Assembly: GCF_015159745.1 (NCBI RefSeq)
Contig: NZ_JADDOJ010000019.1
Coordinates: forward strand, 1 to 52,939
Source of the DNA: Ramlibacter aquaticus
GTDB taxonomy: Bacteria > Pseudomonadota > Gammaproteobacteria > Burkholderiales > Burkholderiaceae_C
Length of the DNA stretch: 52,939 bases
Reading direction: 5' to 3'
This document shows, piece after piece, positions 11,855-19,091 of this stretch. The first letter of the stretch is position 1. Every line of letters begins with the position of its first letter. Below the pieces are notes generated by a model. That model was not told the origin of the DNA, made no database searches, and saw only the letters and a program-made list of their open reading frames with translations. The position numbers and the translations under genes are program-made.

Positions 11855-12769
11855 TCAGAAGGGCGTGTCGCCCTGGATGCCGGCGCGTTCCATCTTTCGA
11901 TGGCAGGGTGGGTAGTCCATCGCGGCGTAGTGCTGCGTGGCGCGGTTGTCCCACATGGCCATGGCGTTTCGCGACCAGCGGAAGCGCACCTGGTACTCGG
12001 GGATGAAGGCCTGCGACTGCAGGTAGCGCAGCAGCTCACCGGCGCCGTGCGTGAAGTCCTGGCCGTAGCGCACGTTGGCCGGCGTGTGGAAGTTGGTGAA
12101 GTGCGTGGTGAAGGCGTTGACGAAAAGGATCTTCTCGCCTGTCTTCGGGTGGGTGCGCACCACGGGGTGCTCGGCGTCGGGGAACTGCGCCTTCAGCGCC
12201 AGCCGCTTCTCGGTCGGCATCGCCGCGCCGAAGCTGGCTTCGATGCTGTGGCGCGCGCGCAGGTGCTCGATGCGCAGCTTCACGTCCTCGGGCAGCTTCT
12301 CCCAGGCCAGCGCCATGTTGGCCCACAGGGTGTCACCGCCGACGGGCGGGCACTCCACGCAGCGCAGCACGCAGCCCATGGGCGGCTTTTCGCGCCAGGT
12401 GGCATCGGCGTGCCAGGCGTTCTCGTAGCGGTCGTTCGGGCTCTCGGGCGACTTGTAGATGCGCACCAGGCCGGGATGCTCCGGGTCGCTGCCGGCGACC
12501 GGGTGGTCCTCCAGCTCGCCGAAGTAGCGCGCGAAGGCCACGTGCTCGGCGCGGCTGATGTCCTGGTCACGGAAGAACAGCACCTTGTGGCGCAGCAGGA
12601 GCTGGTGGATCTCCTCCGCCAGGGCCTTGTCGCGCGAGGCGTCGCCCAGGCTGACGTTGATCAGTTCGGCGCCGATCGCACAGGTCAGGGGCTCGACCCG
12701 CAGCGAGCGCAGGCGCGCCGCGGAATCGATGACGGCGGGGGCGCGGGGCGCCAGGGATGCGGTGGCCAT
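11855..12769 (-). CDS. TauD/TfdA-family Fe(II)/2-oxoglutarate dioxygenase
   Basis: 304 residues, close to taurine dioxygenase in length and block order. The metal triad is His120-x-Asp122 (WHADATW) and His280 (WDNRATQH). Arg291 corresponds to the 2-oxoglutarate-binding arginine and Arg295 to the arginine that contacts the sulfonate of taurine in TauD. HPVVRTHP at 201-208 and ILFVNAFTTHF are also TauD-like. The pocket differs: the TauD tyrosine after the conserved HPV is Ala/Gly here, so taurine itself is uncertain. Such enzymes hydroxylate the carbon next to a sulfonate, ether, amine or sulfate and so release that group. First gene of the operon, with GAGGAG nine bases upstream and the repeated promoter element 50 bases upstream. 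Confidence 0.85.
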   Translation of the reverse strand: MATASLAPRAPAVIDSAARLRSLRVEPLTCAIGAELINVSLGDASRDKALAEEIHQLLLRHKVLFFRDQDISRAEHVAFARYFGELEDHPVAGSDPEHPGLVRIYKSPESPNDRYENAWHADATWREKPPMGCVLRCVECPPVGGDTLWANMALAWEKLPEDVKLRIEHLRARHSIEASFGAAMPTEKRLALKAQFPDAEHPVVRTHPKTGEKILFVNAFTTHFTNFHTPANVRYGQDFTHGAGELLRYLQSQAFIPEYQVRFRWSRNAMAMWDNRATQHYAAMDYPPCHRKMERAGIQGDTPF

Positions 12770-12818
12770 GGGCGGTGTCTCCTCGTGAATGAGGAAAGAC
12801 TAAGCAGCCACCCCCGGT

Positions 12819-12859
12819 ATCGCCCCCCCACCACCGAGGGGGTTCGGGTCAACCCTGAG
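12819..12859 (-). promoter_or_regulatory. Repeated 41-bp promoter element, copy A (drives the dioxygenase operon)
   Basis: Read on the minus strand it begins CTCAGGGTTGACCC and ends TGGGGGGGCGAT, 49 bases before the dioxygenase ATG. It matches copy B before the porin (15549-15590) at 35 of 41 positions with one single-base gap. It contains the near-palindrome GGGTTGACCC and two direct GGYGRTR-like heptamers 11 bases apart. Its orientation towards tauD and its position suit an activator site. The most likely protein is the MalT-like LuxR regulator encoded between the two copies; MalT itself binds oriented GGA(T/G)GA-like boxes. Confidence 0.7.
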
Positions 12860-12871
12860 ACGCGGTGCTGC

Positions 12872-15523
12872 TCAGCCGGACAGCAGGCCCAGGATGCGGG
12901 CCCGGTCCACCACCTGCTTGCGGGTGCCGGCGTCCAGCTTGGCGAACAGGTTCTTGAGGTGCCACTTCACGGTTTCCTCGCCCACCTGCAGCGCCAGCGC
13001 GATCTCCTTGTTGGACAGGCTGCGCGCCAGCAGTTCCAGCACCCGGCGCTCCTTGGGCGTGAGCGCCGCGCTGGCGGCGGCGCGCGGCAGGGCGGACGCC
13101 GGCGCCGCGGTGGGCATGGGGGCCGCCGCCGATTCGTGCTGCGGCCCGCTGCCGGCCAGGCTGCGCATCCAGGCCGCCAGGTCGGGGTGCGCGTCCTCGA
13201 ACAGCCGCGCCAGCCCCGCGGCCTGGGCCAGCTCCTGCACCTCCTGCACCAGCGGCAGGGTGCGTTCGCCGCAGCGGTCCAGGGCCCAGGCGTGCAAGGC
13301 CATGGCTTCCAGCCGTTCCCGGCCCTGGCGCCGCTGCGCCGCCAGCGCCTCGGCCTCGGCGAGCCAGGCGCTTGCGGCCCGCCACTCGCGCGCGGCGATC
13401 GCGGCGTAGGCGCGTGCCAGCAGCAGCCAGCCCTGCACCCCCTGCTGCCACAGCGGCCCGGGCGGCTCGCCGGCGGCCATGAGCGAGGCATGCAGCGCCT
13501 CCATCGCCTGCAGCAGTTCGCGGCAGGTGGCGGCACGGTAATGGCGGGCATGCAGGCGCAGCTGTTCGGACAGGCTGGCGAGCTCCAGCCGCGCCAGCGC
13601 ACGGGCGCGGCCCACGGCCTGCAGGGCGCCCAGCAGGTCCAGGGCCTGCTGCTCCTGGCCCGCGGCGACGGCGATGCGCGCCAGGGTGCGAAAGCCCAGC
13701 AGCACCGCCTCGGGCAGGCCGCTGCGCTCCAGCACGTCCAGCCGGTCGGCCAGCAGGGCCGCGGCGCTGTCGGCGCGGCCGAGCTCCCAGCGCGAGGCCG
13801 CCAGCGTGGCCGCGACCATGGCGGCGAAGCGGCTGCGCCGCCCCAGGTCGTTGTCGGCGGTGGCCAGGCACGGGGCCAGCAGCTGCTCCACCATGAGCGG
13901 CTGGCCCTCCCAGGCATAGCTGAGCGCGATGATCACCTCGCCCCAGCGGTCCAGGTGCGCGGCGTCCTGGCGCGGCGCCGCCTGCTGGCGCAGCCGGGCC
14001 AGCGCGGGGTCGCCGGCGAGCAGGGCACGCAGGGCCGAGCGGTTGGCATGCACCTGCAGCAGGCGGGGCGCGTGCAGGGGCGGCCGGTCGGCCCAGGGGT
14101 CGTGCAGGGCGGCGAAACGGTCGGGATCGTCGGCGAACAGGGCCGCGCCAGCCAGGATCAGCGCGCACTCGCACTGCAGCGGCTCGTCGCCCGCGGCCCC
14201 GGCGAGCAGCGCGTCGACGATGCGCCGCGCCTCGTCGTGGCGTTCGCTGATCGCGAGCGACCAGGCCAGTGCCAGCATCAGGCGGGGCCGGCGGTGCAGT
14301 TCGGCGATGGGCACCTGCGCCAGCCATTCCATCACCGCCGACTGCCGGCCCTGGGCCAGCATGGTGTCGTAGAGGCTGCGCTCGGCCAGGTCGTAGGCCT
14401 TGTCCGGCTCGCCCGCCGCGAGCGACTGGCGCGCCGCGACCTCCAGCAGGCCCTGGGCGGCCAGCCAGGTGCTCGCGCGCCGGTGCAGGGCGCTGCGGCC
14501 CTCGGCGGGGAGCGCGTCGAAGCCCTCGCGAACCACCTCGCGCGCCAGCGAATGCAGGCGGTACCAGCCCTGCAGTTCGCCGGCGACGAAGACCGGGGTG
14601 TCGCGCGCCAGCCGCTCCAGCCGCTCACCCGCCTGTTCCCCGGGCAGCAGGGCCTCGCACAGGGAGGGGTGCAGGTGCTGCAGCAGGCTGGTGCGGGTGA
14701 CGAAGTCCAGGTCCTGGGGCGAGAGCTTGCCCAGCAGCTGGCCCATGAGCGTCGCATGCAGGCCGCCCGCGCCGGCGGCCGGTCCGTTGAAGTCCAGGGG
14801 CTGGCCGCCCGCGGCCAGGGCCAGCGCCATCTGGATGCCCAGCGGCCAGCCCTCCATCTGCTCGTGCAGGCGTGCGCAGCGGTCGCGGTGGAAGCGGGTG
14901 CCCAGGCGCCGCTGGGCAAGCTGCAGCGTTTCCTCCAGCGTGAAGCGCAGCTGCGCCGCGCCGATGACCTGGCACTGGCCGTACACCACCAGGTCGGCCA
15001 GGCCCAGGTCCACGTCGGGGCGCGAGGCGATCACGCAGCGCAGGTTGGGCGGCGCGTTGCGCACCAGGTAGGCCAGGTCCTCGCGCAGCCCGTCCGGCAG
15101 CCGGTCGGCCTCGTCCACCATCAGCACCAGCTCGAAGGCGGCCTGGGCCACCTCCACCAGCCAGGCGGTGAAACCCTCCAGCCCGGGCGGCACCAGCCCC
15201 TCCAGCAGGACGTGGCCGAAGGTCGGCCGGCCGGCCCCCTGGCGCACGGACAGGGCCAGGGCCTGCAGCAGGCGCTGCGAGGACCCTATGCCCTGCGAGG
15301 ACAGCCAGGCCACCGCCGCGCCCCGCGCGATGCAGTCCAGCCGCCATTGGGCCAGCAGGGAGGTCTTGCCGAAGCCGGCCGGCGCCTGCACCAGCACCAC
15401 GGCGGCCGCGAGCGGGTCGGCCCCGCCGGAGGCGCCCGGTGCGCGCGCCAGCAGCTCGCGCGCCGCCCGCGGCGGCGTCACCCGCAGGAGCAGGTCGCTG
15501 GGCAGGTGGACCACGTCAGGCAT
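12872..15523 (-). CDS. MalT-like LuxR-family transcriptional regulator (STAND ATPase)
   Basis: 883 residues with the architecture of MalT-type activators. An N-terminal NTPase has Walker A at residues 47-55 (APAGFGKTS) and a Walker B-like region LVLMVDEADRLPDG. A long helical TPR-like sensor region follows, then a C-terminal LuxR helix-turn-helix (ALTPKERRVLELLARSLSNK, with the ETVKWHLKNLF recognition helix). Such proteins are ATP-dependent activators switched on by a small inducer. The start MPDVVHLPSD at 15523 is preferred; the frame runs further upstream but across the promoter region and repeated element B. The gene lies between the dioxygenase operon and the divergent porin, each preceded by a copy of the same element, so it is the likely activator of both. 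Confidence 0.85.
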   Translation of the reverse strand: MPDVVHLPSDLLLRVTPPRAARELLARAPGASGGADPLAAAVVLVQAPAGFGKTSLLAQWRLDCIARGAAVAWLSSQGIGSSQRLLQALALSVRQGAGRPTFGHVLLEGLVPPGLEGFTAWLVEVAQAAFELVLMVDEADRLPDGLREDLAYLVRNAPPNLRCVIASRPDVDLGLADLVVYGQCQVIGAAQLRFTLEETLQLAQRRLGTRFHRDRCARLHEQMEGWPLGIQMALALAAGGQPLDFNGPAAGAGGLHATLMGQLLGKLSPQDLDFVTRTSLLQHLHPSLCEALLPGEQAGERLERLARDTPVFVAGELQGWYRLHSLAREVVREGFDALPAEGRSALHRRASTWLAAQGLLEVAARQSLAAGEPDKAYDLAERSLYDTMLAQGRQSAVMEWLAQVPIAELHRRPRLMLALAWSLAISERHDEARRIVDALLAGAAGDEPLQCECALILAGAALFADDPDRFAALHDPWADRPPLHAPRLLQVHANRSALRALLAGDPALARLRQQAAPRQDAAHLDRWGEVIIALSYAWEGQPLMVEQLLAPCLATADNDLGRRSRFAAMVAATLAASRWELGRADSAAALLADRLDVLERSGLPEAVLLGFRTLARIAVAAGQEQQALDLLGALQAVGRARALARLELASLSEQLRLHARHYRAATCRELLQAMEALHASLMAAGEPPGPLWQQGVQGWLLLARAYAAIAAREWRAASAWLAEAEALAAQRRQGRERLEAMALHAWALDRCGERTLPLVQEVQELAQAAGLARLFEDAHPDLAAWMRSLAGSGPQHESAAAPMPTAAPASALPRAAASAALTPKERRVLELLARSLSNKEIALALQVGEETVKWHLKNLFAKLDAGTRKQVVDRARILGLLSG

Positions 15524-15548
15524 CGAAATGATGGTAGCCCAGCCCCGG

Positions 15549-15590
15549 CTCAGGGTTGTCCCTAGGCCCCTCGGCGATGGGGGGGGCGAT
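15549..15590 (+). promoter_or_regulatory. Repeated 42-bp promoter element, copy B (drives the porin)
   Basis: Begins CTCAGGGTTGTCCC and ends ATGGGGGGGGCGAT, 63 bases before the porin ATG. It is a near copy of the element before the dioxygenase at 12819-12859. Two exact GGCGATG heptamers lie 12 bases apart (15573-15579 and 15585-15591), which would place two activator subunits about one helical turn apart. A further CAACCCT at 15605-15611 repeats the AGGGTTG core in the opposite direction. It also lies just upstream of the LuxR regulator start at 15523, so it could control that gene as well. Confidence 0.7.
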
Positions 15591-15653
15591 GAGAACGAAA
15601 CGATCAACCCTCGCAAGGTCCCCCACCACCATCCACCGAGGACGAGGAGAACC

Positions 15654-16883
15654 ATGAAACGCACATTGATCAGCCTGGCCGTGTTGGCCTCCCTGGCCGC
15701 CGGCAGCAGCCTGGCCCAGACGACGGCCCAGACCGGCCCCACCCTCTACGGCAACCTGGACCTGGGCGTGCTGTCCATCAACAACCTGACGCCCAGCCCG
15801 CTGGCCTATGTGCCCCTCGCGGCCAAGGGCGCGAGCAGCGTGCAGATGAAGGACGGCGGCCTGGGCGCCAGCAATTGGGGCATCCGCGGCCGCGAGGACC
15901 TGGGCGGTGGTTACGCGGCGCTCTACCAGCTGCAGGGCAACCTGAACACCAAGGACGGCATGACGGGCGGCGTGAACAGCACCGGCGGCATGTCCTTCTT
16001 CAACCAGACGGCCATGGTCGGCCTGGCCGGCCCCTTCGGCGAACTGCGCTTCGGCCGCCAGGTCTCGCCCATGTACTGGGCCATGGCCAGCACGGACGCC
16101 CGCGGTGGCCGCTACTTCGGCTCCGTGCTCACGGCGCTGGTGGGCCTGAACAGCGCCAGCGGCGCATGGGCCGGCAACCAGTCGAACGTAGCCTTCGGCA
16201 CCATCTACAACGACAACGCCATCCTCTACACGGCCCCGACCTTCGCCAACATCACCGTCAACGCCGAGTACGCGCTGGGCAACACGGCGGGCAGCGGCCG
16301 CGCCAACGTGCAGGAAGCGCTCACCGCGGTGTACGACGCCAACGGCCTGAAGCTGTCCGCGCTCTGGTACAACGGCTACGGCAACAACCTGGGCGTGGCC
16401 ACCGCCCTGTACACCGCCGCCACCGGCAGCGCGGCAACGGGCGCGGCCGCGGCCGCCGCGGCGGGCTTCTCGCCCACCGCCAACACCAACCGCCTGGCCT
16501 CGGTCGGCGCGCTCTACACCCTGGGGACCTGGACGGTGAGCGGCAGCCTGATGCAGGCCCGCAACCCGGCGCACGCCATCGTCAAGGGCGGCTCCGACAG
16601 CCTGGACCTGTGGAGCGTCGGGGCCGGTTGGCGCCCGGTGCCGCACATCAACCTCACCGCCGGCTACTACCGCGTCAAGGACAACCGCAACGCGGGCAAC
16701 AAGTCGAGCCAGTTCGCGATGGGGGCCGAGTATTCGCTGTCGCGCCGCAGCCTGCTGTACGTGCAGGTGGGCGAGGTGAAGAACGAAGGCGCGAACATGA
16801 ACATGAGCCCGGTCTACGCCAGCCCCGTGGTGCCCAACACCAGCGTGCACGCGCTGATGGTGGGCATGCGCCACAGCTTCTGA
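15654..16883 (+). CDS. Gram-negative porin (Burkholderiales type, porin_4)
   Basis: 409 residues. A Sec signal peptide (MKRTLISLAVLASLAAGSSLAQ) is followed by the characteristic first strand TLYGNLDLGV. Many alternating beta-strand segments, the GNxxxKDG-type loop, LRFGRQVSPMYW for the constriction loop L3, and a C-terminal phenylalanine in MVGMRHSF mark an outer-membrane trimeric porin. A strong GAGGAG lies five bases before the start. Its promoter region carries the same repeated element as the dioxygenase operon, suggesting it admits the operon's substrate across the outer membrane. It converges with the LysR gene with no base between the two stop codons. Confidence 0.88.
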   Translation: MKRTLISLAVLASLAAGSSLAQTTAQTGPTLYGNLDLGVLSINNLTPSPLAYVPLAAKGASSVQMKDGGLGASNWGIRGREDLGGGYAALYQLQGNLNTKDGMTGGVNSTGGMSFFNQTAMVGLAGPFGELRFGRQVSPMYWAMASTDARGGRYFGSVLTALVGLNSASGAWAGNQSNVAFGTIYNDNAILYTAPTFANITVNAEYALGNTAGSGRANVQEALTAVYDANGLKLSALWYNGYGNNLGVATALYTAATGSAATGAAAAAAAGFSPTANTNRLASVGALYTLGTWTVSGSLMQARNPAHAIVKGGSDSLDLWSVGAGWRPVPHINLTAGYYRVKDNRNAGNKSSQFAMGAEYSLSRRSLLYVQVGEVKNEGANMNMSPVYASPVVPNTSVHALMVGMRHSF

Positions 16884-17813
16884 TCAGGCCAGCGCGCCCA
16901 GGGCACCGGCCCCGGCCGTGAGCACGGCGATGCAGCGCTGCAGCGCCGCGCTGGGCTGCTTGTCGCGGTGGACCACCCACCAGCACTGGCGGCGGATGGC
17001 CGGCAGGGTGGTGGGCACCTCGCACAGATCGCCGGAGGCCAGCCGCGGCGCCACCACGCGGCGCGAGAGCACCGCGTGGCCCAGGCCCAGCAGCGCCGCC
17101 CCCAGCAGCGCCTCCGAACTCGCGATGTCGATGCTGCGCTGGTAGGCGCGCAGGTGCGGCAGCAGGGCCTGGTCGGTGGCCTCGCGGGTGCCCGAGCCCT
17201 TCTCGCGCAGCAGCCACACCGCCTGGCGCAGCTCGCGCACGCCCAGGCGCGGCGGGCCGGCCGCCGCCAGCGCCGGGCTGGCCACCACCACCAGGTCGTC
17301 GGTGACCCAGGGGTGCACGGCCAGCGCCGGGTCGTCGCAAGGGCCCTCGATCAGGCCCACGTCCAGTTCGAAGGCGGCCACGGCCGCGCAGATTCCGGCC
17401 GTGTTGTCGACCGCGACGGACGCGTGCCAGCGGTCGGCGCGCTGCACCGCGTCGCCGTAGAGCCGGGCCAGCAGGGGCGGCACCAGGTGGGCCGCGACGG
17501 TCATGCTGGCCCCCATGCGCAGCGACTGCAGCTGCGCGGCGGGCGTCTGCCCCATGGCCTCGAGCTCGCGCGCGGCGGCCAGCAGCGCACGCGCCCGCGG
17601 CAGCAGCTCACGGCCGTTGTCGTTCAGCAGCAGGCGCTTGCCCACCCGGTCGAACAGCCGCATGGCCAGCAGGCGCTCCAGCTCGTTCAAGGCCGCGCTG
17701 GTGGCCGACTGCGACAGCGCGATCTCATCGCCCGCCGCCCGCGTGGAGCCGGTGCGCGCCACGGCTTCGAAGATCTGCAGCTGGCGCAGGCTGAGGTGCA
17801 GGGCGGGGTCCAT
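16884..17813 (-). CDS. LysR-family regulator (YeiE-like), divergent from yeiH
   Basis: 309 residues: an N-terminal winged HTH (LSLRQLQIFEAVARTGSTRAA, LSQSATSAALNELERLL) and a LysR substrate-binding domain with the GIGLG-like GLGHAVLSRRVV block. The ATG at 17813 is chosen because it gives the standard LysR N-terminus; the upstream in-frame ATG would read through the operator. It is divergent from a yeiH-type exporter, the same arrangement as yeiE/yeiH of enterobacteria, where YeiE has been linked to sulfite. A 9-bp inverted repeat in the shared promoter is the candidate operator. Autorepression with co-inducer-dependent activation of yeiH is the usual mode for such pairs. Confidence 0.85.
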   Translation of the reverse strand: MDPALHLSLRQLQIFEAVARTGSTRAAGDEIALSQSATSAALNELERLLAMRLFDRVGKRLLLNDNGRELLPRARALLAAARELEAMGQTPAAQLQSLRMGASMTVAAHLVPPLLARLYGDAVQRADRWHASVAVDNTAGICAAVAAFELDVGLIEGPCDDPALAVHPWVTDDLVVVASPALAAAGPPRLGVRELRQAVWLLREKGSGTREATDQALLPHLRAYQRSIDIASSEALLGAALLGLGHAVLSRRVVAPRLASGDLCEVPTTLPAIRRQCWWVVHRDKQPSAALQRCIAVLTAGAGALGALA

Positions 17814-17821
17814 GGCGGTCC

Positions 17822-17879
17822 GGTGATCGATTGAATCGCTCGATATTAGCTGGACAAGCCGTTGGACGGGTCGATCACC
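17822..17879. promoter_or_regulatory. Symmetric inverted-repeat operator between lysR and yeiH
   Basis: GGTGATCGA at 17822-17830 and its exact reverse complement TCGATCACC at 17871-17879 are separated by 40 bases. Their centres are 49 bases apart, close to five helical turns. The left arm also pairs locally as ATCGA (17826-17830) with TCGAT (17840-17844). This fits a LysR tetramer contacting two sites in the divergent promoter. AT-richer sequence between the arms (CGATATTAG) could hold a -10 region. Confidence 0.6.
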
Positions 17880-17917
17880 AGCGCAGACACTGGACCTGTC
17901 CACCCCGGAATCCCCTC

Positions 17918-18982
17918 ATGAGTACCGCCTTGCCGTCCCCCGTCCCCTTTCCGCCGCTGACCGCGCTTCGCCGGCTGGCGCCCGGCCTGCTGGCCTGCGC
18001 CCTGCTCGCGGTGGCCGGCAGCCAGCTCGCCTCGGTGGACCTGCTCGCCCGCCACGGGCTGAGCGCGCTCACCCTCGCGCTGATGCTGGGCATGCTGGCG
18101 GGCAACCTGCTGCCCGCGCCCGTGCTGGCGCACTGCGGGCCCGGCATCGGCCTGGCCAAGCAGCGCATCCTGCGCCTGGGCGTGGTGCTGTACGGCCTGC
18201 GCCTGACGGTGCAGGACATCGGCCACGTGGGCTGGGCCGGCGTGCTGGTGGACGCCGCCATGGTCTGCAGCACCTTCGCGCTGGCCTGCGGGCTGGGCAT
18301 CCGCTGGCTGGGGCTGGACCGCAAGACGGCCATGCTGATCGGCATCGGCAGCTCGATCTGCGGCGCGGCCGCCGTCGTCGCCGCGGAGCCCGTGGTCAAG
18401 GCGCGGGCCGAGCAGGTCACCGTCGCGGTCGCCACCGTGGTGGTCTTCGGCACGCTGGCGACCTTCCTCTACCCCCTGCTGTTCGCCGCCGCCGCGCACG
18501 GCTGGCCGCTGCCCGCGCAGGGCCGGTCCTTTGGCCTGTACGTGGGCTCCACCGTGCACGAGGTGGCCCAGGTGATCGCCGCCGCGCGCGCGGTCAGCCC
18601 GGAGGCCGCGGACACGGCGGTGATCGCGAAGATGGTGCGCGTGATGATGCTCGCGCCCTTCCTGCTGGCGCTGTCCGCGCTGGGTCCGCGCGGCGGCGGC
18701 GCCGCCCGCACGCGCACCAGCGTGCCCTGGTTCGCCTTCGCCTTCATCGGCGTGGTGCTGCTCAACTCACTGCACGGCCTGCCCGCCCCCTGGGCCGCCC
18801 GGCTGGTGGAACTGGACACCGGCCTGCTGGCCATGGCCATGGCCGCGCTCGGCCTGGCGACGCAGGTGCGCATGATGCGCGAAGCCGGCAGTCGGCCGCT
18901 GCTGCTCGCCGCGCTGCTGTTCGCCTGGCTGGTGGTGGGCGGGGCCGCCCTGAACGCGTGGCTTCCGGCGCTCCTGGCCTGA
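17918..18982 (+). CDS. YeiH-family putative sulfate exporter (second paralog)
   Basis: 354 residues with about ten membrane segments and all YeiH family blocks: QRILRLGVVLYGLRLT, GIGSSICGAAAVVAA, VGSTVHEVAQVIAAA and a closing ALGLATQVRMMREAG. It is divergent from a LysR regulator, the classic yeiE-yeiH arrangement, and ends in a strong hairpin plus seven T at 18990-19021, so it is a single-gene unit. It differs clearly from the first YeiH (5155-6171), for example HEVAQV in place of HDVAQV and a longer N-terminus. Export of a sulfur oxyanion such as sulfite or sulfate is the family-level guess. Confidence 0.83.
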   Translation: MSTALPSPVPFPPLTALRRLAPGLLACALLAVAGSQLASVDLLARHGLSALTLALMLGMLAGNLLPAPVLAHCGPGIGLAKQRILRLGVVLYGLRLTVQDIGHVGWAGVLVDAAMVCSTFALACGLGIRWLGLDRKTAMLIGIGSSICGAAAVVAAEPVVKARAEQVTVAVATVVVFGTLATFLYPLLFAAAAHGWPLPAQGRSFGLYVGSTVHEVAQVIAAARAVSPEAADTAVIAKMVRVMMLAPFLLALSALGPRGGGAARTRTSVPWFAFAFIGVVLLNSLHGLPAPWAARLVELDTGLLAMAMAALGLATQVRMMREAGSRPLLLAALLFAWLVVGGAALNAWLPALLA

Positions 18983-18989
18983 GCGTGGG

Positions 18990-19021
18990 GCACGCTGCGC
19001 GCGCGGCCGCGTGCTTTTTTT
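18990..19021 (+). terminator. Rho-independent terminator after yeiH
   Basis: Stem arms GCACGC (18990-18995) and GCGTGC (19009-19014) enclose a GC-rich loop and are followed directly by seven T. It starts eight bases after the yeiH stop. Confidence 0.75.
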
Positions 19022-19091
19022 CATGGCGGCGCCCGGGTCCTCCGGGTGGCCGCGGATTGCGAGACTGTTTCGTGTCCCTGCACAATGTGTC

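Noticed and set aside
12811..12860. Rho-independent terminator after the LuxR gene
   Set aside because: The G/C-rich stretch does not form a clean stem with a T-run; its near-copy before the porin shows it is a repeated promoter element.
11846..15565. A 1239-codon plus-strand frame over the dioxygenase and LuxR genes
   Set aside because: Gln/Arg/Gly-rich antisense translation without motifs; the minus-strand genes are unambiguous.
15524..15742. Longer N-terminus for the LuxR regulator
   Set aside because: Would run through the porin promoter, the repeated element and the porin signal peptide; MPDVVHLPSD at 15523 gives a normal MalT-like start.
17814..17903. Longer N-terminus for the LysR regulator
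   Set aside because: The extension covers the inverted-repeat operator and lacks similarity to LysR proteins, which start just before the HTH.
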